In this document: in pieces, positions 1 through 14,800 of the stretch
How the letters are laid out: every line of letters starts with the position of its first letter
How positions within the stretch are numbered: position 1 is the first letter of the stretch
NCBI GenBank assembly: GCA_964035545.1
Contig: OZ037767.1
Span: 11,637,081-11,701,080, forward strand
Direction: 5' to 3'
Source: Bugula neritina
Taxonomy: Eukaryota > Bryozoa > Gymnolaemata > Cheilostomatida > Bugulidae
DNA: 64,000 nucleotides
Made by a program: the position numbers and the translations under genes
Notes under the pieces: generated by a model
Seen by the model: the letters and a program-made list of their open reading frames with translations, nothing else
Told to the model about the DNA's origin: nothing
Database searches by the model: none

Positions 1-535
1 TCTAGGGAGCAGTCATTGGGCATTAGCACGGTCAGTCAAGTGCATAGATAATTGCCTACAATAGCAAAGAGCTAAGTTTCAAAAGTATATGCCATTATGT
101 TTAAAATGCTCCTTTTTAGTTGTATTATATTTCATTTGCATAAAGTAACTAAATATTGGAAAGATATGAATGAAATATGGCGCCCATTGTATTACCACTA
201 AGTAACTACTTTAGTCTATCACAAATTATCTGAATTGAATTTTTTCTGGTTTACAACACTAAATTTATGACTTTAGCTGTCAACTAGCAAGAATATAGAT
301 CTATTTTGACTGCTACAAATAAAATAAGTCATAGATGTATTTCTAATATATAAAACGTGTATTAAAATATACTTTAAGTAACTATGATTTTTCAAATGAC
401 TAATTAAACGTTTTTAACATCAAAACCTAAATAAATTCTCAAAATATTATGTGTTTATTATTACTTAAGTAGTTTAATAAATAATATATTTAAATACAAC
501 ATAGCAGATTACACAAATATATTTTGCTCCAACAG
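1..535. other. AT-rich intronic sequence before the first visible AXDND1 exon
   Basis: No coding exon is visible. The stretch is AT-rich and ends in a splice acceptor (CAACAG) before the exon at 536. It is most likely intron of AXDND1, whose start lies outside the window. Confidence 0.5.
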
Positions 536-2875
536 ACTGCCAGTCGAAAACCGCCAGCTAATGTATGGAATCATAAAAGCAGACGTGATCGACTCAAGCA
601 TCTGACAGACCAAGCAGTATGTTTCTGTGGTGCTGGCAGGTAAATTACTTCTACCAGTGATGCGATAAGATTGATTAAATTTAGGCAATACTGCAAGCTT
701 ACAATAAAGTTCCCAAATTAAACTATTTAAATTGAATTTATAAAATAAGCTCTAGAACTTTACCTTGCAGTTTGATTTCTCGTTTGTTTGTTTGTCTCTA
801 TCAGGGGATACTTATAGTTACTAGTCTTAAGTTTGCATCTACAATCTACTGTATTAAATAATCTAATTTCACTATATAAACATCAGCTTTTTTTGAAAGC
901 AGCTGTGCTCTAATGGATAGATTGCTGGCTTAGTAATCACAAGTTCAGTGGTTCGAATCTCAGAAAAGGTCATTGGTGATGTTAAGAAGGGCATTAAGTC
1001 ATAATTGCTTCTTTGCCATAGGTAATAGAAAACAAGTCTCTAGCCCACTTTAACAAAACTTTGTTATCAGGGGATGGGAACCATAAACCTGCCTGAATGA
1101 TTTTTGAATTATTGAAGTCTTATACTTTATAAACAAATTCTTAGCCTACTTAAGACCCATAGAAACGGGAATGGTGACTGTGAACCCAGGAGAGTTTATT
1201 AACATCTGTTCTGTTAACTTCTAGAGACATATCTTTCCTGTATGATGTGCCGGCTCCTGAGGAGCCACAACCGACAGCCATTATTAAAAAAGATCTTTCA
1301 AAGTCAAGAGAAGCTCCAGCAATAAAGAAGCCACTTGAGTTACCAAATTCCTTGGTGCCAGATGAATATCACATTGTTAAGAACAAAGGTGTGCTGGGCT
1401 TGGAGTATCATGAAAGGTTAATATAACACTTGCTAAAGCTTCTAAATTCTCCTATTCCTTTTAGATCTAAATCTTCTTTGAATTTAAACTTATATTGTTA
1501 GGGTGCATCTTGACTATGAAGTTTTGCATTCAAGTAAATGTTTGACTGCTGTAAAGTTTGGATAAACATCTATAACAGTTTTGTTTGATATTTTTATTCT
1601 TTTTTAATTAAATTATTTTTTACATGACACAATAGTATTAGTATGCTGTTTTAGAAATAGGTATAGATGCTAATAAAATAGAAAAAAGTTGTGCAGTTGG
1701 CTTATCAAAATTAATTTATTATGAATTAATAGAAATTAACTAATACATTGAAATTAATTAATTTAAACAGATTAATTAAAAATGGTAAAAGTTAATTAGT
1801 AATTAAGTAAAATACATTGTTCTCAGATTTTAAGGACTATAAAAAATAAATTTCCAAACTGCTTAATCTAATACTTTAGTGTTCAGAAGTTTTGCAAATT
1901 AGCCATTCAGAAAGGTGCTAAACGGCTCCAGTTTATAGAGAAGTAAGTATGCTGCTTTGAGCTCCACTGCCACTTCTCTTCTCATTGATCTCTTACCTGT
2001 TCAATTTATACCTGTTCCAGCAATTGTTTTTGTTAATTTAAAACTGCTATTTGAGATGTGGTATCCTGTAAGTAAAAATAATTCATTTATTTTGTTCAAG
2101 CTCCTTTTGTTCATTTTTTGTTTATACAAAATGTGTTTTCAGTTTAAATTATGGATCTAAAAATAAAGGAATTCAATGAAATAAACACAAAATAGCTTTC
2201 AAAAATTCAGAATAATTGATTAGGCACTAAAGTATATTATAGCAAGCGATGTGATCATTCGCAGGGTAAGTTTTTCTGTTCTAAAGCTCTTCCCATGCTT
2301 TGTGCACAAACTATGCTATACTATAGGAAACTGATTAAGGTTGCAATAATTAGCATTGGAAACTCACATAAGTACGAGACAGCACCATAGTAATGTGATT
2401 TGTGTATAATTTCTGCTTTTAGTGACTACACTACACAGCCCGAAGACCACGAAGCTCATCTTACTGTCTTCCCATCAATGTAAGTGTTTAAGTGTTTACT
2501 TACACTGTAAGTGTTCAATGTGGGAATTGCTTCATACAGCACAACATTAGGGGTCATGACCTGCAGTAGTTCGAGGATGGTGGGTTGGAGATCAGACAAC
2601 GATGCATATGCAAATACTGCACTCAATGACCTAAAAATTTGTGCTGCATTTATTGGTCCCCATTTTTAAAGAATCTGTCACACCGACCATGCTACAGATG
2701 CTTCATTAAGTTAGATGTTTTTCACCATTCCACCTGACTACTCAGCTATAAATATAAAACTTGCAGGAATCCCACAAGCAGATATGAGGTTTTGAGGCTA
2801 AAAGAAGTTATGGAAGACTTAATGGAGAAGTCGGGGGTTAATGATGAGGCGATTGAATCCGTTGGTCCCACTCAG
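536..2875 (+). other. AXDND1: AXDND1 conserved N-terminal signature exons
   Basis: Five exons encode the most diagnostic part. It opens with TASRKPPANVWNHKSRRDR, passes through a Cys-rich turn (VCFCGAGRDISFLYD), then PDEYHIVKNKGVLGLEYHE, a basic helix (KFCKLAIQKGAKRLQFIE) and LTVFPSMNPTSRYEVLRLKE. Junction phases are 2,2,2,2,0 and agree at each border. This block is the basis for the gene name. The rest of the gene is assigned by continuity of phase and strand. Confidence 0.8.
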
Positions 2876-5800
2876 GTTAGAGTTTCAGGCTACCAAAAAT
2901 GATTGGCTTGAGTCTGTTTATCAATTTATAATGATGACCTGTTATCAGTGTATGGGCTAAGCCTTGATTTTACATTACTTTCATACTATATCATTTTGAT
3001 AATTTTGTTTTTTTTAATTATGTATAAAACAAAGTCATCCAGCTACTGTTTATAAATTCACATTACAATTGAAAATTTAAAACTGAAATTTTTTAGCCTT
3101 AACACTGTCTTTTTCTGAAGCTCAATTAGTGTTGATTCATCTTTTTGGCTTATGCATAGAATTATAAAACTTTTATATTTCTACTTTTTTGGTAGAAATA
3201 GCAAAACGTAAAATGCAGTATTTCGCACTTGACATGCATTGTTTTGCGATTATTATATAAATCTATAGTTGAGCTATTTAATCGTTTAACTTACAGATGC
3301 ACAACCTAATTGAGTTGATAAAGAAAGAGCAAAAAATTTACAACATAATATTCCATGAGTTGATTCGCCAAGCAACCATAGAATGTACAGAGAGGGGAGA
3401 ACTCCTTGCAGATATCAGACAAAAGTATTCCAATCTCTTGAGCAAAGTTCCAAAGCAGATTAGAGGGTAGGCTGGCATAAAATAGAACTAGCAGTTTAAA
3501 ATTTCTTGGTGATAAGCTCGTAGCGCTTTGCAGCAGATCTGTTATGAGAAACTGAGAGCTCAACTTGAAAGATTCAATCTCTTGTTGATTCAATTTACTT
3601 TTAACCTATTATTTGACTCTTTTGACCTTTAGTCACATGTAAAAGTGTGTTGCAATAATCTCACCAACAATTATTTTTGAAGAAAATTTGTAACCTATAA
3701 GCAATTCTTATCACTAGATGAAAACTTGCCTATTTCCAACAACATATTGTTATGTAGAGATATATTCTATGAAAGAAAAAAATTCAATAGAAGCATTATT
3801 TAAATACTGTTTCAAATAAACACTGTATGCTCCAATATGAGGCTTTTGCTGTCTTGTACCAAGAAATTTGATTTTGTGATTCAGAATTATGCAAAATAGA
3901 TGATGTAAATCATGAGGTTTCTTTAGTGTAGAAAAGGGTTTGGTGAGAGGAGAACTTTAACGCATAAAGTCAATGTTGCTGTTCATTGTAGATTACATGA
4001 TGAGGTGATGGCTCAGAGGGCTCTAGACAGAAGACTTACAGAGGAACTGTTTAGATTCAAGCAGCAAATCGTAGCTCTTACCAAGTAAATTGTTGGGTTC
4101 TTATTAAGTAGTTAATTACTAATTAATAGTTTGCTAAGAAAAAGTTTATCACTAAAAGGTTTAGAAATAACAAGTTATAATATTCTTATTTTAACAATTT
4201 GAAAAAAATAAACTGAGAATTGTATTCTAGCTCTCTTGAGATACAGAAACAATACAATTTGGCAAATTGGGTAATCTTGATCAAAATATTTAGATTGTAT
4301 TTCTTCTTTGAAATGTGATAACATTATTAACTCTAATTTTCTGTGCATACAGTGAGCTGACGGAGGTGAAAGAACATGATAAGCAGGTGACAGAACAGGC
4401 CAAAAGAGCTCAGGAAGATGTAAGCCAACCTCAGTTTATTCCATAGAGTGTGTTTAAGTCATTGTGATTTTCATATTGGTACCAATACAGAGTAATAGAT
4501 TCTATTTGCACTAAGGTGTGACAGGAATACAATATCAATATAATACTTTGCTTTCTAGTTGAGATCTGCACTAATGGAGTCACAGAAGAACGCTAGTCTA
4601 TTGGGAGAGTACCATGACCTCTACGAGCTTCAGAGACAGAGACTCGAGAAGTTGGTAGCCATTTTGACATCTGAGAAAGAGCTCTGGTCTACAGCCACAT
4701 ACAGTCTCTCTATAAAAGTAAGCAATTCTGAAACTGACATAATATTTTTAGCATTAAGCTTAAAGCATATTTACTTTACAGTTAGCCCAGAATAGCTACA
4801 CTGGCAGTACATACTTACAATGCTGGTCGCACATGTTGTTTCTATTGAACACCTTTTTCAAGATAGTAAAATAAATAATTGCGTAACGGTGATGTTCCAG
4901 AGTATATAAAGTTTTACAACTTTTTATATTCTGTAGGTGGTGGAGGAGGGTAACATGGTGACCGCCCGCAGAGCATATATCGCTGAGAAAGCTTGGTCTA
5001 AGTTGACTCACCATTTTGCTGTGTTGCTTAGCGACAAAGACACTGAGGTGTTGACAAAGTTGCAGCAACATATGGAAAGCTGGAGAGATCAAATGGAGTC
5101 CTTCCACATTAATATAAAGCAGATTGAAGAGGATGTTGAGGATGCACTAAAGAATATCAAATCTAATATTGTGCGATGGATTGACGACTTTAAAAAGAAT
5201 TGTTTGTAAGTTTACTTGAATCATTAGCCTATAGCCACAGGGTAATAAGCTGGCATGTAGTGGCAGGTACTCATTTATGACACATGCAATACAGTGTTCA
5301 AAGATATATTGTAAGCTGGCATGTAGTGACAGGTACTATTTGTGACACAGAAAGTTGTAGGAATGTATATTATAACTTTGACCATTTATCATTTTATGTT
5401 GTAAAAACTGAATGTCAACAAATTCAACTACTTACTTTCCCATCAAGTTAACACTTTGTGACTGAGAATTTTAAAGCCTTTTCAACATTTCTATACAGTA
5501 GAAGACAAATCTAATTCATTGTTTATAGACTTGAAAGATTGATACTAACCACTGAATACTGACTTCCATTCACTATTCAGGCATGGTTTTTTGCATCGAT
5601 TGATTACAATATTCTAAAACTTGCTAATGTTGGCACCAAGCTGTAACGTAGTATTTAGCTAATTCAATTGCACTTTTAAACTCAACACACAATCATTGCT
5701 AACTTGTGAAAACTCCTGTAAGTGGAGGGTTGTGCATGAGTACTTCTGAGTATCGAATTTTTATAATTCATGTTACGTTGTCCCACAGAGCAACCAATGA

Positions 5801-8800
5801 AGCTAAGTAAGTTTAGCATACATGTCCATGTTGGCTTTCTTTAGCAGACCTTGATAGCATATAACAATCTGAAATGAGCATTTAGACGTTAAACATAAAA
5901 ATTTAGCATCTTTTCATATTCTCTAGCTATGATCTGGCCTATGAGTAAAAAGATAAGCGCATGTCAAACTGGGTCAGCAAAAGAAATTATTAAAACGCTA
6001 TTCATGTCATCATTTGTACATAAATTTTATTTTTTTATTTTAATGATTTCTGAATTAAATTTGGATAGTAATAAATAAAACGTTTCAATGCTCATTTCAC
6101 AGATAGCTTTAGTGTAGCATATTTCATAGAGTTACTAATATTTCTCTAGTATTTATTTGCTACATGTGAAATGTCTGGCTAGTTACTATGTATGCTATGT
6201 CTCCAGTATGCTTATACCATGTATTAGCACACCTTTTGGTGTATTTTCTTTTTACGTTTAGTTTGCATAGCATCTTAAAGCTGTGAATATGGGTAGTATA
6301 AATTCCTTAAGATGTGTCACTATTATAACTGATGAATATAATGTGAATGCATTGCATTGTCCTCTCTAAATACATCTCTGTATTAAATATTTTCTAGTTT
6401 ACAGTTATTCCAGCTGTGTAGATATTGTGAGACTAGTTCTAAATATATTCAATAATAGTATTTGTGCAATAAAAACTAGAAGGAAAAATTATGAAGCTCA
6501 GCTTTTATTTTCATACATTTTCACATCCCAACAACCTGCTACTATTTTAGCTCATTTCTCTCTTCCTTGCTTTAGTTGTTGCCTAATTATTAGAATGTCT
6601 GCTTTATTTCCAATGGTTTGACTTAGTCAACGAATTTTTGCTAGGGTTGTTTTCTTATAAAGATTCTTGTGTAGCTATGTTCACTGTATTTTGGGTTCAA
6701 TTTTAAATCCTGGTTAAATCAGGTGTCGTTTTAATTTTATTATTTTGTTCTGTCGCAAATAGTCCAAGACTAGAGACAGAAATACTAGTGGAAATATGTG
6801 TTGAGACAAGTGGTCAGCTAACCACAGGCAAAGCTAGGCTTGAAAAAACTGCTGCTTTGAAGAAGGTTTTCTGAAGTTGAATAAACAATTTGTTATAGTT
6901 TATGTCTCTATGAACTGACTTATGGTCACCTTTGGTCACCTTTCACCGCCGTGATCCTTCGCGGGGGGGGGGGGGCGGGTATATGAACTGACTTATGTTT
7001 CAATAAATGTTTTGTAACCATTCTAGGAATAAAGATGGGGCTTTTGTAAAGGCACCAAACCTGGAGAAGGCTAAGCTGATATATGCTGAGATAAAGGAGT
7101 GGGCAGTGGTATGTACAGAACACAGTTTACTGCAGGCTATAAGTTTACCAGTGAATTCTTTTATTATTTAAGTATGTTTAGTAAAGTGCACGAACTAAAA
7201 TTAGTTTAAACAAACTCAATTGCTTAGTTCAAATTATTTTAATCAAAGTAATTATTCAATCACCAAAAAATAATTCAAGTTATTTATAAATTACTGTTAA
7301 ATTATTATATAATCAAAACTGTTATGCTGGTTGATGTAAAATCTTCAAATGATATGTTTTTTCAGCTACTTCAAACCGAGCTTGACAAGTTTAGTGGGAG
7401 TTTGCTTCTCTCTAACAATGATGCCTTGACCGCTATTGAGTATGAGATATCTGGTTGGACAGAATGTGGTGTAGAGGTCTTTAACAGACACAGACATCAG
7501 GATGAATATCCCAATGACTACAAAGTCATGGTTAAACTCAACAAGGTAACACAGACATTGTAGTGCTGCGTTTTTAGGAGTTGCCTTCTTTTATATCTTA
7601 ACTGGGCAGAGCCTCCTCAAAAATGAAACCATTTATTATAGCATTACTTTACTTTCTCTTATAAGTTTAAGTTTTTTACTATTCTAGAATTGTTGAAAAA
7701 TTTACAAAAAATTGAATTATTTTGCACACTTTTGAATATTTTGAGTAGAAAGTTTAGAAATTTGTAAAAGGAATTGTAAATTTCTCATTCTCTAAAACTT
7801 AACAGCACTTTTCAAAAATAGCTCATAGGATAAGAACAAATCAGTAGAAGCTCCATGAAGAGTAAAATTATCTATTTTATTCTAAAGAATTTATAATCGT
7901 AAAGATTCGATAAAATAGGATGTCATAATTAGTTTTGGGCTGCTTTCATTATCAAACGAACATTTGACTGCATTTCACTCAAACTTTTATCAAACTTGCA
8001 GAGCTCTTGTTGAATAGTTAAAAAGGTTTTGTTGGGTTTTCAAATGTTTTAGGCTTGTGTGTTTAGCTGATTTATAATCTAAAGATAGATCACAAAACTT
8101 TACGACAATGTGTTTCGAGTCTCGGTTCTAGGTTTGGACAGATAAACCTGTGAGAGAAAATAGTGGTGGTGTTTAGGCTTTAAACTGAATTAAAATGGTG
8201 TACTTGCAGACTCTACGAGACATGTGTCTACAATATGGCAACAGAGTGACTGGAGAGAATGGTGTGGCTAAGTACATGATACAAATAAACACAGGGTTTG
8301 AGACCTGGGAGAATAAACTGATAGGTATCATACACTCTGGACAGACATTGGCTCACAGGTGAGTCATGTGACTGCTTTCCATAGAATTTGTGTAACAATA
8401 AATGACGATCTGAGCTATTAATAGAAGCAGTCAAGCAGCTAATATAATAGTTATTGTAGTTTTTTATTTTCAAAAACGAATTGTTACACAGAGTTTTTAG
8501 GTATACAGTTTTGCTTGAACACAACACTGTAAGACGTTGATGGTACCATTAGTTTGTGATGCTATATACTACTATTTTAGATCAATTTTATATATAAATT
8601 GCTAATTAGACTTGCATACTAAACGAAAGTAATAGCCTGCTACAGATTTTAAGTAGTTTAGCCTCAACTCCACAACAATAAAATCATTGATGACCACAAA
8701 TTAGCCAGACCAGAGTAGAGTAGTGTTGATTACCAGCCCTCACTAACTAATCTTAGGCAATGTAGTTGTACTTGGCTAACTTTGGAAATTGCTAGAAGCA

Positions 8801-11800
8801 GCACAAAGTTGGAGGTTATTGAGTACATTGTATGTGTAGACATCATTGTCCAAACTTCAAAACCCCACCTCTATTCACTGCGCTCAATGACCACCAACTT
8901 TATGCTGCTTTACGCCATTTCTAACTAACTAACTCCACCTGCTCGTAGCTCAAGGAATAGAATTCATATTTTAATTACTCCGTATGTACAGCAAACCTTC
9001 CCAACTAACATAGTCCGTTGGACTCAATAGACTAAGCTCCTTAAACTTGTATGTTTTTACTTATCATCTGCTTCAGTGATACCGAGTCAGATTTGCTAGA
9101 TGATGACGAAAGGTATAGATTGTCAGTTACTTTTGCTTCTCTTTGTTCTAGATGTTAACTATCATTTATACTACACGTTATAAATGTGTTTCTGTTTCTA
9201 TATTAAGTTTCCTATATCTCATGTAACATCTAATTGGATGCTGCCCATGCATTAGCTTCGATAGGAAGGGTTTGTTTGTAAAGAACCAAAGCTAAAGGCA
9301 CTTGACATGCTGTGTTTTAAGAAAATTTTCCTAAAGCCAAGTGGCTTGGACTTGCAAAACATTATTAAAAATTCAATCCAATAGTTTGAAAAAAAATATC
9401 AAAAATAAGTTGGTGTAGTTTTGGGCCAGAATTTGTTTTACCAGCTCTATGTACATACATTATAATACCAACTAAATAGCCTTGAGACTTGCATATAATC
9501 AATGGTTTTGTAATTGTGCACACTTATTTATTAGAAGATAAGTTTTGTTGATGAAATAGAAGTTTTCAAGTGTAACAATGTTTGTTTGGAAAGGCTAAAG
9601 CAAATCATGCAGAATTACTTAAACCCAGTTGTTACTGAGATTAGACATACAAGTAGAATCAAGAAATAACTTTTCTGTGCATGCTGTTAGCCATTTTGAT
9701 TTTCTATACATGTAGTGTCTTATATGTTTCAATAGAATTTAACATTTATCTTCTATTTAATTCTTAGCTGTAGTACATGTTGTTTAACCAAAGTCTTTCT
9801 AAGTTTGTGCATTATAACTAACACAACATTATGGTTGCACTAGAAGCTGAGACTTTACACATAGTGCTCTTGCTTACATGTATTTTGTTTGACAAAGCTA
9901 AAACCTGCTACCAACTTCCTTTATTTTGATGCCAACAAGCTTTTCATCATAACCTCTTTCATTTATTGCCAGCCTCTACTACTGTTTAATTTTGAACATG
10001 CACTCTGAATAACGGCAGTACAGCTATAGTAGCCACGATGTATTGTTAGCTGACTAATATTACCTTTATTCTCCTCAACCTCTAATCACTTCATATCCTC
10101 TCATTCTAGTCTGTTTTCTCCTTCCGAAAACACACTCCATTCTAGAAAAATCTCTTTCCAGACTGTCAAGACTCAAACTGATAAAAGAGCGCCCAAGTAC
10201 AATGGTAATCTTTTAAATCTGAGGTCCAAAACTGAGATATACATATACTAATCGCATATTGTTATGTTTACAAGACAAATTTTTAAAATCCTTTTGTTAA
10301 TTTCCAGTCTCTACAACATCCATCATACATATTTACTAGAAATATTTTTACGCGTCAAGAATTAAATTCCCATACACAGACAGGCGGTACTTTCTTACAT
10401 GATTTACTAGTACTTGGTTCCTGCTTACTTAGCCAAGTCTTCTGAATTCAACATAACTTCTCTTTATAACAATTCACAAAGTTATTGTCACTTTTTCTCA
10501 CTCTGTTTAACTTTTTCTGTCATTTCATCTTTCTACTTCCTCAAATACCTCTAGTGCCATTGCGTAAAACCAATAAAAAACCAAGACAGAAAAAACAACA
10601 TGGAAAATTGAATTTACATAAAAACAAGAGTCATCAAAGCAATTTCCTTCAAGTGGTGACAGCATGGTCAAGAGGCAGCCCTCATGCATCAACACATCAT
10701 GTCACGCATCACACCATGATGGAGAAATCTGCTTCTTCCAACACCATCCACTCTAATGTTTCAGTTCTCCCTCTCAGCAATAAAGGATCTTTCGATGACA
10801 AAAGCATTGTTCTGTCAGTTTCCTATTTTCTCTCATTTTACTCGATTTATGTTGTTGAAACCTGACTATGTCATTTATGTTGTCTTGAAGAATGTGTCAA
10901 ATTTTAAGAAATGTGTATTTCAGATTATTGTGCAGTGGCATATTAAACAGATGCAATAATTAATTCAGTTGACTGAAATAATGCATAACTTTGTGTAGTT
11001 TCAGTATGAAATATTTTTTTCAATTACAGTATAGCCTGCAATATATTTGTAGCTATAATACAGACTAGTTAAACCAAATAATTTAAATGTAACATGTTGC
11101 AGGGAGTGGATGTCATTTATGGAGCAGATGGATGAGTGGGTGCTGGCTGTAGACAACTGTATAGAAAGCATTGGTTCTGTCAACACTGAAGACGACAAAG
11201 AGAAAGGAAACATTGCTCAAAAGTGAGTTAGAAGTCTGTTGTAGCAATATCTGAAAGTTTTAGCATTACTGACCAATAAAAAATGTAAGCTAATATTCGT
11301 TTTTTGCCAACCTTCTACTAACGGATTAGTTGCTTTCAATTGACAATGGAAAGTTTTTCTAATTAAGATATATTGTCATATTAACGTTTTATATAACTTT
11401 TTGCTATGATTTTTTTTACCAAAAATTTCTTAAAGCACTATTTTTTGCATTGTTGCCCTGTGCTTAGTTCCTAGTTTTACCAAACTCTTCAATCTATTTC
11501 TGTCTTCTGTCTCTGTAGCATCGAGATTAAGTCAGCAGCCAGCTTAAAGCACTTTAAAGAATCCCTGACACACTTTACTTATATAGCACGAAAATATTCA
11601 TCTATTTCTTAGCTATCACTAGACCACCCCTTTGAGGGTGGATGGCTAGACTATTTTGTTTTATAACAAGATTAGTGCATGCATGTCCAGAAAACTTTCG
11701 GATTTCTAAGCTCTCAGTGCACACGTATTACGCCGGTTTCCGGTCTGCTTCGAGTCCTAGTTACTATATAACTAATAGTAATAATTGCATACTTTCACAG

Positions 11801-14800
11801 CGTTTTATTTTTAGCCACTGCAACACACAGATAAATCACTAAACTGACATAAATTTTAAAACACAGAGTACAACTAAGGCTCAATGAAAAAAACAAATGA
11901 TACCATTTTATTATTGATATTAAGAGCTAAAGTTACTTCCGTTAGAAATTTTGAGCATCGGAAAAATGAAATAGCCTCACCCTCACGATGTAATTAGAAC
12001 GGGTGGCTAAGTACGGCGATAACACGATATTGTTGAAAGAAATTAGCTAAATCCAACGAGTGGTAAACTTTTCTATAAAACATTACAAATTTTTATAATT
12101 GCATATTCAATTATGTAACTTATTACGCTTCCAAATAGATTATCATTACCGTAACCGGATATTACCAATATAACCTGTGCCTAGTAGTAGTCGCTCGCTA
12201 TCTATATAAATTAGATTTCATATTCATATTGCCATTGGACTCTAATGAACAAACTTATTACCTATATTACTAGTTACACTTACTGTCGACATGACTACAC
12301 GAATGGCTTCAAGTTCTAAAGGCAAATGCAAAAGAAGAGTGTGTGAAGCTGCAATGTGTTCGTACAAGGAAAAACACATGTTTAAATGGCCTGCTGATAC
12401 TCATACTGCGTGTGGTGAAAAATGGACCAAGTTTGTCAATACGAAAAGAAAAACCTTTCTGCCTGATAACAACTCTCGTTTGTGTTTTCAGCATTTTGGT
12501 GATGAACAATTTACAAACATGGGCATGTATAAAGCAAAACTCATTAACATGTAAGTGAATAACTCACTCAAACTCATAGTCATAGTGATACTGACTAATG
12601 ACTTAGTGATTGTGATATAATTAGACGATAGGCTAATGATAGTTTTTTTAATGTTGATTTTCAACAATAAGTATAACTATAACTATCAAGTATTACTACA
12701 AGTTGGTATAAGTCAATAGGATTGTCATGACCGTGTTGATTCAATTTCATGTGACTATGACATAAACTTGCAAGTACAAGTTTGCATTTATGATTTACAC
12801 GATAACCATTATTGTAAGGAAATTCATTTATAATGGCGATAATATGAAAGACTTATGATTATCAGAATGTGTCATAGTCACTTGGATACATACCATTAAT
12901 ATTATGATTCATACGCACTGATACTCATGCTATGAGTATGATACTGGTAATGGTGCCCATCATCAATACCAGTAAAAATTAATGGTAAATATTGTTCACT
13001 TATTGAAAGAATAAAAATTCATTGTCTTTGATTTACTCTTTAGATTGCATTTAGAGAAAACAGCAGTCCCAACTATTCATTTAGTGGAAACTGAGGGTGC
13101 AACTGGATGCACTCCATTAACTCCTCGGAAACAAAGTCAGCAGGCGGCCACTATCACACCTAAAGAAGCTCGCTGGTTAAAAAGAACAGACCCTGGTTTT
13201 CTGTAAGGATTATAATATTGAAAATGCGATCTTGAGCAATAAAATTGAAATATGATATAGACAGCAATGGAGATTTTCTGCAGCTGTTTCAATAATACTT
13301 TTCCAGTTACCTTCATATATAATAATATTTTAGAGCTTTGCCAAGTCAAACAAAAAAACCAGCTCTCCATCGTAAGCCAGAAAAGAAGGGCCTACAGAAA
13401 GGAATAGGACACAACAAATATGTGCAAACACCTAAAAGGATGCAGAAAAAGATTAGAAGCAAAGCTGTTCAATGCTGGTATATAGAAATATGGCGAAATA
13501 GTATTGTTCACTTAGCTCAAAAACTGAATTCATAGCTTTTCTCCATATTTATTTTTATTTAAAATGCATGTTCTAATGCAACAAAAAACCAAATATTTTT
13601 GTGTAATGGAAATAATATTTTTAATTTTCCACCTCAAGGTGTGTCAAAAATAAATTTGGACAATATATCTACTTGTAGTCTCAGTTTCCATTGAAATGTA
13701 GATATTGTAGAATATGATCTTAGAGTCACTTGAAAAGTTCAGCGCAAAAATAGTCACCATATTGAAGTATATTCACCATTATTGCAACTCAAACTCAACG
13801 GTAAATTAATTTCAAAGGTCAGGGAGATTGCAAATAATGAGGTTTATTCTCATAGTAAGCTGTACACACTACAAGAGGCAGTAGCAACTGACTGCTACTA
13901 AAAATCACCAGAGTGTTAATGTTCATAAATCTTCATTGTACACGAATTTGCTGAACATCCATTCAGCAAATTCTTCCTCATCTTCAGTTGGGGGGAATGT
14001 AGCTTGCACCCAATCGTATAAGCAAGCTGGTAAAGGGCGTCTCTCACCCTTTTTAATATCTGGAAACAGCCAGAACACCAAAAACCGGTAGCTGCAGAAC
14101 CTTTTTTTAGTGTTGAGAGAATGGGCCTTCTCATCAAACAAATCATCTACCAAAATAAATGATTGGCTAAATAATCAAGTAAGACTATCTAGAAAAACTA
14201 ACAATGACAGTTACTGATCTACAGTAGCAATTGACTAACCATGATATCTCAGGTAGCTGCTGTATGCAACTTCTAATACAGCTGGTTGCGTCAATTGCTG
14301 TACTCCCGGGTGCTGTGTTATACATTCCATGCTGCTATCTAATCGAAGGTTTGCAGCATGATCACGGCAACAAACAGACTGTTCCACTGTAGGCTGATTT
14401 TGGCAGCGGTGGCAAGTGCACCACTCCGTGGCTGGCCTTATATTTTTCTACAAAACAAACAAGCTTTTCTAAAAACGTTATTACCAGTATCATCCACATT
14501 AAGTCCATTAATTACTGTGTCTAAATTTGTTTCCTGTATTTTTCTTTGTATTGAAAATTGAGTCCAATGAGGCTGAAGTTTGAAAATACTTTAAAATCAT
14601 GGGTTTTAAAATATTCCAAGTTTGCATTACTGTTCAAACTATTTTTATATTTATAGTTGAAAATTAATTAGATTTTTTATATTAAAACAAACTCATAATT
14701 TTTGCTATGAAATAAACTAATTTTCAGAAATTTTAAAATATTTTATTGTTGTTAGTACTATATGTTATACTATAAAAGCAGAAATTCAGAGAAATAGGGG

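Noticed and set aside
10081-10204. End of an independent gene near 10 kb
   Set aside because: The exon-like stretch fits AXDND1 phases and no start or promoter is visible, so it is kept as a tentative AXDND1 exon.
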